Positions 58,391-64,000 of a stretch of DNA of 64,000 nucleotides are shown piece by piece. Source of the DNA: Luidia sarsii (taxonomy: Eukaryota > Echinodermata > Asteroidea > Paxillosida > Luidiidae). The notes beneath the pieces are model-generated. The model was not told the origin of the DNA. It searched no databases and saw only the letters and a list, made by a program, of their open reading frames with translations. How positions within the stretch are numbered: the first letter of the stretch is position 1; each line of letters opens with the position of its first letter. The position numbers and the translations under genes are program-made. The DNA lies in the NCBI GenBank assembly GCA_949987565.1, contig OX465102.1, forward strand, positions 12,106,763 to 12,170,762. Reading direction: 5' to 3'.

Positions 58391-59282
58391 GTCTTGATTA
58401 GAAGTATGATGCAGTTGCATTCATGACGTCGCACATTATGAGTAATGAATATTCATGACATTGGTTAATATTCGGAAAGTTTATGTACATGTACTACAGA
58501 ATTATCTGTATGAAGTAATTTTTCAACAAAAATGGTGTGTAGATATTGAACAATCGGGGAGTTCGTAAGTATGTCCGCGCGCACGCTTCAAACATTTGAA
58601 ACTCTTCTTATCTTACGACGCGTCGCAGACTTACGATGCACGCGTTGTGCGATCCATTTCATAAAGCACGTCGTAGGGGCGATGCGTTTAATATTTATTT
58701 TGACTCGTTTTAAGTTGTTGTACGAGCATAATTTCCATGCCACTACGACTGTTTGCCGACACCAACGCTCGCTTCTGCCCCGTTCTGGTAACAGCCGTCG
58801 CGCAGTCGCCACGAAACCAACATGGTGATTGGAAGAGAGGAGAGGCCAACAATTCGACGTTCCGGATATCGTCTGCTTTTGGAGCCGCACGTGAGCGGAC
58901 AAAGTCCTGCCTAGATTTTATAAGGACCTCTTCCAATTCATAACTCTATCTTTTGTCTACAGGTAGTGTAGGCCTATGTCGATATGTCTTGTTCGATTGT
59001 CTTTACCTTCGTTTTATGTAGAATTTAAAGCGGTCTCGCTAATACAATCTCCTGAGTATTCGTCTGATCCAAAGGATTCCTCCTTTACCGAAAGGCCCTT
59101 TCTCGTCGGTATGCCCGTCGCGCTTCGCGTTGCACACTGAGCAAAATGAACAGGTCAATGAGCAGCTCAACGAGCAGCACAATGAGCAGATGACCAATGC
59201 AAAATACTGGCAGCTCAGTGAGCAAATCAACAAGTCACAGAAAAGTGAAATGAGCAAATTGACAGCTCAATGAATAATTCCT
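58391..59282. other. No gene; AATGAGCAG short repeats
   Basis: AATGAGCAG-type words repeat at 59,143-59,275 with a period near 12-15 bases. A CTTACGACGCGTCGCAGACT segment at 58,613 resembles the 8.6 kb repeat. The frames 58,571-58,943 have no domain. Confidence 0.4.
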
Positions 59283-60284
59283 TCCACAGGACTATCAAAT
59301 TCACATGGGAGCAGTCAGACCCACTTTCTGGACGTCACCGTCCGGAAAGACCTCAATACTCTCACTACTGACTTGTATTCTAAGCCCACCGACACTCATC
59401 AATATCTCCATTCCTCCAGTTGTCACCCCAGACACTGTAAGACTGGTATAGCTTACAGCCAGGCCCTCAGATTGACGCGCATATGTTCCAATGAGTCTGA
59501 CTTTCGCCGCCATACACGTGTATTTGCCAGTAACTTGGTTGCTAGAGGCTATAGTTCTCGCCAAGTGAAGAACTCCATTGCTAAAGTCTATTCCATTCCC
59601 AGAAGTTCGGCACTAAAACAAAAGCCACCAGGTCCCAAGGAAAAGCCCAAGGTTCCCTTAGTTACTTCCTACCACCCTTCTTTTCTTCCTCTCAGGAAGA
59701 TAACTAAGGAAAACCACCATATTCTCCACACTTCAGATCGTCTGGCTGATGCCATTCCAAATTCGCCTGTTTTGGCTTTCAGGCGCCCCCGTAACCTGCG
59801 TGACTTAATTGTCCGAGCAGAGGTTCCCCCTTTGGACTCTTCATCTCCAACTAAATTTGGTACATTTAAGTGTACCTCGAAATGCATTGTTTGCAAGACA
59901 CATGTCAAGGAAATAGACTCTTTCAATGGACATTCTTCTGGAACTACCCACACGACCTATGGCTGTATCACGTGCACTACCTCCAACATCATATACCTCA
60001 TCTCTTGTAGAGTTTGTAATATTCAGTATGTTGGCGAGACCAAAAACACCCTAAAAAAACGGATCTATGGCCATAGGTCTACTATCAAAACCGGTAAAAT
60101 GGACACCCCTGTTGGGTATCACTTCAATCTCCCTGATCATGCGATATCAGATATGAGTGTACTGGGCATAGAATCCCTTGGTCACCGTAGTAATGCTGTC
60201 CGTCTTAGCCGTGAGAAAATGTGGATGAAGCGTCTTCGGACTATTCAACTACATGGACTCAACATCCAGGAGGGTAATGACTAA
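59283..60284 (+). CDS. Penelope-like polyprotein C-terminus with GIY-YIG endonuclease (partial)
   Basis: The frame is open from about 59,274 (in-frame TGA at 59,271) to the stop ending at 60,284. It has no plausible own start; counting here is from the TTG at 59,373 as residue 1. Before that lies HFLDVTVRKDLNTLTTDLYSK in frame, the palm/thumb segment of Penelope-like reverse transcriptases, and YSKPTDTHQYLHSSSCHP continues it (residues 2-19). A Cys motif C167-x3-C171-x2-C174 precedes the GIY-YIG domain. In that domain Y208 (IIYLISC) and Y219-V-G (QYVGET) are the paired motifs, R230 and H234 follow, and E281 (REKMWMKRL) fits the catalytic acidic position. Established for the family: the endonuclease nicks DNA to prime reverse transcription. 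No stops or frameshifts are seen inside, so it is recent, but it cannot act alone without the missing reverse transcriptase core. Confidence 0.88.
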   Translation, partial: STGLSNSHGSSQTHFLDVTVRKDLNTLTTDLYSKPTDTHQYLHSSSCHPRHCKTGIAYSQALRLTRICSNESDFRRHTRVFASNLVARGYSSRQVKNSIAKVYSIPRSSALKQKPPGPKEKPKVPLVTSYHPSFLPLRKITKENHHILHTSDRLADAIPNSPVLAFRRPRNLRDLIVRAEVPPLDSSSPTKFGTFKCTSKCIVCKTHVKEIDSFNGHSSGTTHTTYGCITCTTSNIIYLISCRVCNIQYVGETKNTLKKRIYGHRSTIKTGKMDTPVGYHFNLPDHAISDMSVLGIESLGHRSNAVRLSREKMWMKRLRTIQLHGLNIQEGND

Positions 60285-60290
60285 CACCAT
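59283..60290 (+). mobile_element. 5'-truncated Penelope-like retroelement
   Basis: Contains the 3' part of a Penelope-like reverse transcriptase plus the GIY-YIG endonuclease region. Truncation at the 5' side is typical of these elements because reverse transcription stops early. Everything upstream of the reverse transcriptase palm/thumb boundary is absent. The 3' side abuts the end of a second, oppositely oriented element near 60,290-60,300. Confidence 0.85.
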
Positions 60291-60299
60291 TAATATAGG

Positions 60300-60695
60300 A
60301 AGGTTTGCGGTGAACACCATGTATCAGGTCTCTTAAAGGAAGGGGTATGGTTCTGAAAAGAACCCGAGGGTAACTCGACGTTTCGACCAGTATGCTCTGG
60401 CCGTCATCAGGAGAATGTCTTGGGATCGGTGGTGGAACTCCTTATGTACCGGTGGTCGCTGAGGCGGGAAGGCGGGAAAGATAATCCTCTGGGGAGGATT
60501 ATCCTAAGGGGGGCTTAGGTCACTGAGGTGGGAAGGCGGGAAAACCCTAAGGGGAGACTGGTGGGGGGGACCTATAGGTGCTCACTGGGGTGTGTCAGAA
60601 GGTGGTGGGGAGGCCGTGGATATAATTATATAGGTGATCCATGAGTCGGCTAGGGAAGGGGGGCTTGGACTGGTGTGGGTAAGGTTGGGATGACC
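60300..60695 (-). repeat. 3' tail of the minus-strand Penelope-like element
   Basis: Runs from the stop codon at 60,695 down to the AAGGTTTGCGGTGAACACC block (read on the plus strand at 60,301). It contains the hammerhead-like region and a G-rich tract with a repeated GAGGCGGGAAGGCGGGAAA/GAGGTGGGAAGGCGGGAAA motif (60,462 and 60,525). A fragment of its distal end recurs at 9,053. Confidence 0.6.
60355..60430 (-). ncRNA. Hammerhead-ribozyme-like motif (type I)
   Basis: On the minus strand: CTGATGA (60,404-60,410), a stem-loop GGCCAG-AGCATA-CTGGTC, then GAAAC and GTC (60,377-60,384). CTC before the core pairs with GAG after the cleavage-site GTC. Beyond 5-by-5 internal loops, CCCAAG and CTCGGG pair at five of six positions, as helix I should. 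Hammerheads of this type are known in the terminal repeats of Penelope-like elements. Deviations: one extra C separates CTGATGA from helix II, and helix III has only the ACGT core, so activity as a monomer is doubtful. Confidence 0.6.
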
Positions 60696-61035
60696 TAGGA
60701 TATAGAAGATCCATTGGTCGGGATGAGGGGGAGCCAAATGTCGCTGAGGTGGTAGCCGATGTCTTGGGGTACTGTGTCGTGCTTGCGGATTTCGGTGGCC
60801 TCTCGGATCCGTCGGGAGCCTGTGCCATTGTTGAATAGGGACGAGTAGTTCCGCTGCCTGCCAGTTGACAAGGTGGTCCTCAGAGTGGGAGTGTTTGACT
60901 ATGGATGACTTGTCAAAGTCACCCCGCCGGCCGTGTGCTTTGTGCTCCTTCAGTCGGGTTTCCAGGTTTCTACCGGTGTCCCCAATGTAGACTTTTCCAC
61001 ATTCGCAGGGGATACGGTAACACCATGCAGCTTTC
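60695..61035 (-). pseudogene. Second Penelope-like GIY-YIG fragment, frameshifted
   Basis: Minus-strand translation from about 61,029 gives YRIPCECGKVYIGDTGRN then LETRLKEHKAHG, SIVKHSHSEDHLVNW and, after a frame change near 60,850, NYSSLFNNGTGSRRIREATE and IRKHDTVPQDIGYHLSDIW before a stop at 60,695. CECGKVYIG with R and H of TRLKEH and E of REATEIRKH are the GIY-YIG residues of a Penelope-like subgroup distinct from the plus-strand copy. A base loss near 61,012 breaks the N-terminal junction (GVYRIPC became a frameshift). The reverse transcriptase is absent. It is inactive as protein. Confidence 0.85.
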
Positions 61036-61039
61036 TGAT

Positions 61040-61295
61040 AATCCTTCTTTTGTGTTCAGTCCTTCACACTTCTCTCTTTGATCTTTCCCCCTCTTCTCAC
61101 TAATCCCTACCCTACTCCTTGCCCTTCCCTTTGATCTCTCCCTACCAGCTTCACTCTTTGTCATCTGTTTCTCATCCGTACCCGTGTCCTATTCACTCTC
61201 TCCCCTTCCTTCCTGTACATGTATCTGTTTTGTCCTTGACACTCTGCCTTTGAGAAAGGTCCTGCTAGGATCGAAACTAAATTTAACTAAATTTA
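61040..61295 (+). repeat. Pyrimidine-rich tail plus GTCAGGCC-family core
   Basis: C/T-rich sequence (61,060-61,225) runs into CTTGACACTCTGCCTTTGAG plus AAAGGTCCTGCTAGGATCGAAAC. A similar C/T-rich stretch with TGTCATCTGTTTC and TTGTCCTTG lies at 63,290-63,460. The pairing suggests that this pyrimidine tract belongs upstream of the core in a longer Penelope-like element. Confidence 0.55.
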
Positions 61296-61975
61296 AGAAT
61301 TATAATATCAGTGAAATCGGAATATACAATGCATTGAACGATCTCCTCCCAGTTTTGTCATTTGGGGCGAATAACACTCAACTAGTCAACATGGACGCAA
61401 TTTCTTTAATAAAGCTTTTGGTTTGTGACCACTACATATATCAAAAGCTATATTCGGCGATATAATCTTACAACTAGACGGGCGGGCTTGCGGGAAGGTT
61501 GAAGGCAGACAGGCAACTGCCACTCGCAAGCTATTTTGTAATTATGTTATTAATCAGCTCGGATTCGTTGGAAGGATGCCAATCGATTGAGGCAATTCGG
61601 AACGTGCAAATCGAAAGGTAAAAAAATGTAAACCTCTCTACACAGGTTAAATGAATGCGGCTTTTTGAGCGTTCGTTCCAGAATTGAGGGACCCGGTCTA
61701 TGTTTAGTTGAAGTGAGCGTCTGTGAATATTTTCAGTCAACGGCTGGCTATGTTCTCTGTGAGGTTTGTCTTGTATGCAGCCAAGGGGCTTGAGTCACGT
61801 TGCAGTCTCCCCGCCTGACTCATCGAACTATTTGCCCGTATATGAACTGGCCTTCGAGCCAGTGTAACGGTGCCGATGAACTATATGCTGGGCGGTCCCA
61901 CAGTCACCCTTGGTGCCTGGAGTGGGAGACTACTCATATTGGGAGAGCGGGACCCTCATACAGCGAATTAGAGAA
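61296..61975. other. No feature recognised
   Basis: No supported feature. Confidence 0.35.
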
Positions 61976-62515
61976 ACAGAGCAACAGAGAGAGACACACG
62001 CGCACGAGAGAAATAGACAGCAGGAGAGGGTGGTAAAGAGAATTGGAATAGATAAGGACTGAAACAGACTTTGAAAGAGACAGAGAGAGGCAGAGAAAGG
62101 CCGAGTGATAAAGACACAGGGGAGGGAGTGAGAGGGACAGACAGAGGGAGGTAGATGGACTACACATAGATAGTGAGATAGAGGTAGAGATGCAGAGAGA
62201 CACGGAGACAGAGAGACAGTGAAACAAAGGCGGGGAAACAGAGATAAACACAGAGATACACACAGGCATATACAAAGAGAGACAAGTGCCTTCCCGAGTC
62301 CCTCTCTGTATCTCCTTCTTCCCTGAGCACTTTCCTGAGACAGGTTGAGAGACAGATACAGAGAGAGACATGTGGAGAGAGGCAGAGAGAGGCGTACAAA
62401 CAGAGAGACAGAGGCAGAGACAGAAAGAGGCAGAAATAGGCAGAAAGAGAGAGAGAGAGGGAGAGGCAGAGAGAGACAGGATGTGACCGAGAGACGGAGA
62501 TAGAGGAGGGAGTCG
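61976..62515 (+). repeat. GA/CAGAGA purine-rich low-complexity tract
   Basis: AGAGAGACAGAGA words with little fixed period. The long Ser/Leu frames on the minus strand (up to 278 residues) are translations of this tract. Confidence 0.9.
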
Positions 62516-62890
62516 GTAAGTGTTTTTGTTTGCGTTTGGGGGAGGGGGTCGCGTAGACAAAAGGAATCCGCACTCTTCAATCCAAACACTTGACACGGAT
62601 TATGCGGCTTCAGAACAAGACCGAGGTCACCGCGGGCCAGACAATTGGAGGGCGATGATTCAGCCGTGTTGAAAAGTGCAAGCTGACACCTCGAATACAG
62701 AAAACCGCCTGCTCCGCAGAAGGAGGGGAGCCGTTCAAAAAGGCTAGCAGGATATTGTACATTCAAGGGCGGAGAATCCCGAACCGTGGCAATGTGTACT
62801 TATGATTGGTAACATGGGCTCTTCTGGTAAAGGACGTCGTGCTGTTTTAGATAAAAGTATAGAACAAAAGAAGGCAAACAATTAAAGGGG
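62516..62890. other. No feature recognised
   Basis: No supported feature. Confidence 0.35.
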
Positions 62891-62892
62891 AA

Positions 62893-63170
62893 AAAATGAC
62901 TGGAAACTTTGAAACAAAATGCAAAATTGTCGTCGGTTTAATACAGTGATAAACATTTCAGGTACTGACAAAATGGTCAAGAAAAAAAGAGTTACTGAAC
63001 CTGGATATGAAACGGAGACATATTGCCTTGCGCACCCGTGCCATCCACCCCCTTAGCTTGCGGCCTTCCCCAAAAATAATAGTCAACTCGTCTTTGCCGG
63101 GGATGGGGGCGCCCTTCCAGAAGCATTAAACCATTATGGTTACAGCAGCTCGGGATCATACAGTTAAAAC
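62893..63170 (-). mobile_element. tRNA-derived SINE, minus orientation, decayed
   Basis: The body GGGATGGGGGCGCCCTTCCAG plus AAGCATTAAACCATTATGGTT and AGTCAACTCGTCTTTGCCGG matches the family. The tRNA part GAACCTGGATATGAAAC (a weak B box on the minus strand) and CCATCCACCCCCTTAGC are strongly mutated. Confidence 0.65.
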
Positions 63171-64000
63171 ATGAAGAAAAAAAATATTGATACATTTTGA
63201 ACAAATTGAGGTTCACAAAATCAATGTAAAAAATAACAGGTTTCAGTTTCTACAAACGATTTTATTTTTTTTACTTATATTTTTTACTTGACTTCTCTAT
63301 TTGACTTATTACCTCTGATCTTTCCCTCTACTACCTAATCACTATACCGTTACCCCCCCCCCTTCTCTTTGATCCAACTCTTCCAACTATTGTCTTTGTC
63401 TTTTGTCTGTCATCTGTTTCCCTAAGGCTCACACTTCCTATTCGTTTTTGTCCTTGTCGTTTTGGATTTGAAATGTGTGCAAAGTTAGCCCGACCCTCTG
63501 ACCATGCCCTAAATATATAAATATCCCCCAAATCTGTGATTTCTGCCCCTTTTCAACATTTGCACCACCACGAGAGGGCGCTAGATACATACAGTGGTCT
63601 GTTGCATACCCTTACTACACTTCCATGGTCCATCGTGACTTTGTCGATCGCATGAAAGTTATCCCTAAACCTCTTGAATTGAATTTAATACTAGTGAATT
63701 AAATTGAATTGAATTGATGTGAGAATGCTCCACATTACTGGCAATGACCCGCGTTGCATCATTTCAACGCCAGAGCACCGGCACAGTTTCACAGCAATAA
63801 TTCATTTAGATATTCACAGTGAGATCTTGTTGACCGAGCAAAACCATTCTCATAAAGCATCGGTATGACACAGGATACAGTATTGAAGAAGTGCCTTGAC
63901 GAGCACGGCAAACAAATTCATTTTTACGCCTGGCCGCTTTGCTACTCAGTCCAGACCTTATTAATCATCGCCCCTCCCACTGGATTGATGAAGGGGGATC
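63171..64000. other. No gene; pyrimidine-rich and A/T-rich sequence
   Basis: C/T-rich segment at 63,290-63,460 similar to 61,060-61,225, and AATTGAATT repeats near 63,676-63,716. No other supported feature to the window end. Confidence 0.4.

Overview
This window looks like intergenic DNA from a marine invertebrate, with no recognisable host gene. The signs are eukaryotic: long microsatellites (CAA, GCATCA, GAGAGG and TACATG types), tRNA-derived SINE copies, many short inverted-repeat transposons and Penelope-like retroelements. I cannot fix the phylum. An echinoderm, hemichordate, cephalochordate or mollusc would all fit. No complete host protein-coding gene, rRNA or functional tRNA could be supported. 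The longest open frames (7.1-7.9 kb, 24.0-25.1 kb, 53.8-56.7 kb) are only microsatellites translated in several frames.

Layout. 0-1.6 kb holds copies of a GAA-flanked repeat and a 26-bp minisatellite. 2.3-6.9 kb holds diverged inverted repeats and a tRNA-like arm. 7.1-7.8 kb is a CAA-based microsatellite. 9.86-10.3 kb and 10.8-11.8 kb are two TA-flanked DNA transposon remnants, the second with Tigger/pogo-like ends. 13-27 kb is scattered with SINEs, MITEs, purine-rich satellites (15.9-16.2 and 24.1-25.0 kb) and many copies of a short element carrying the core GGATCGAAACGTCAGGCC. 31.5-33.2 kb is a 1.76-kb element with about 135-bp terminal inverted repeats and TACATG arrays. 34.6-44.4 kb is a tandem array of about 1,617-bp units. 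Each unit is built from a SINE, a MITE, a second tRNA-like SINE segment and a decayed GIY-YIG endonuclease fragment of a Penelope-like element. The last unit is split by an LTR-like insertion. 44.9-48.9 kb returns to minisatellites and GAA repeats. 53.8-56.6 kb is a 2.7-kb GCATCA array whose right flank is duplicated at 57.8-58.2 kb. 59.3-61.0 kb carries two Penelope-like 3' ends in convergent orientation: one has an open frame with thumb, Cys motif and GIY-YIG domain, the other is frameshifted and followed by a hammerhead-ribozyme-like sequence.

The main biology is transposon-on-transposon. One array unit contains a 173-bp perfect-hairpin insertion bounded by a 13-bp target duplication, and the other four units show the empty site. 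This makes the hairpin a demonstrable mobile unit. Its core resembles a shrunken hammerhead from Penelope-like termini (hypothesis). The decayed GIY-YIG pieces in the array are relatives of the more intact copy at 59.3-60.3 kb.
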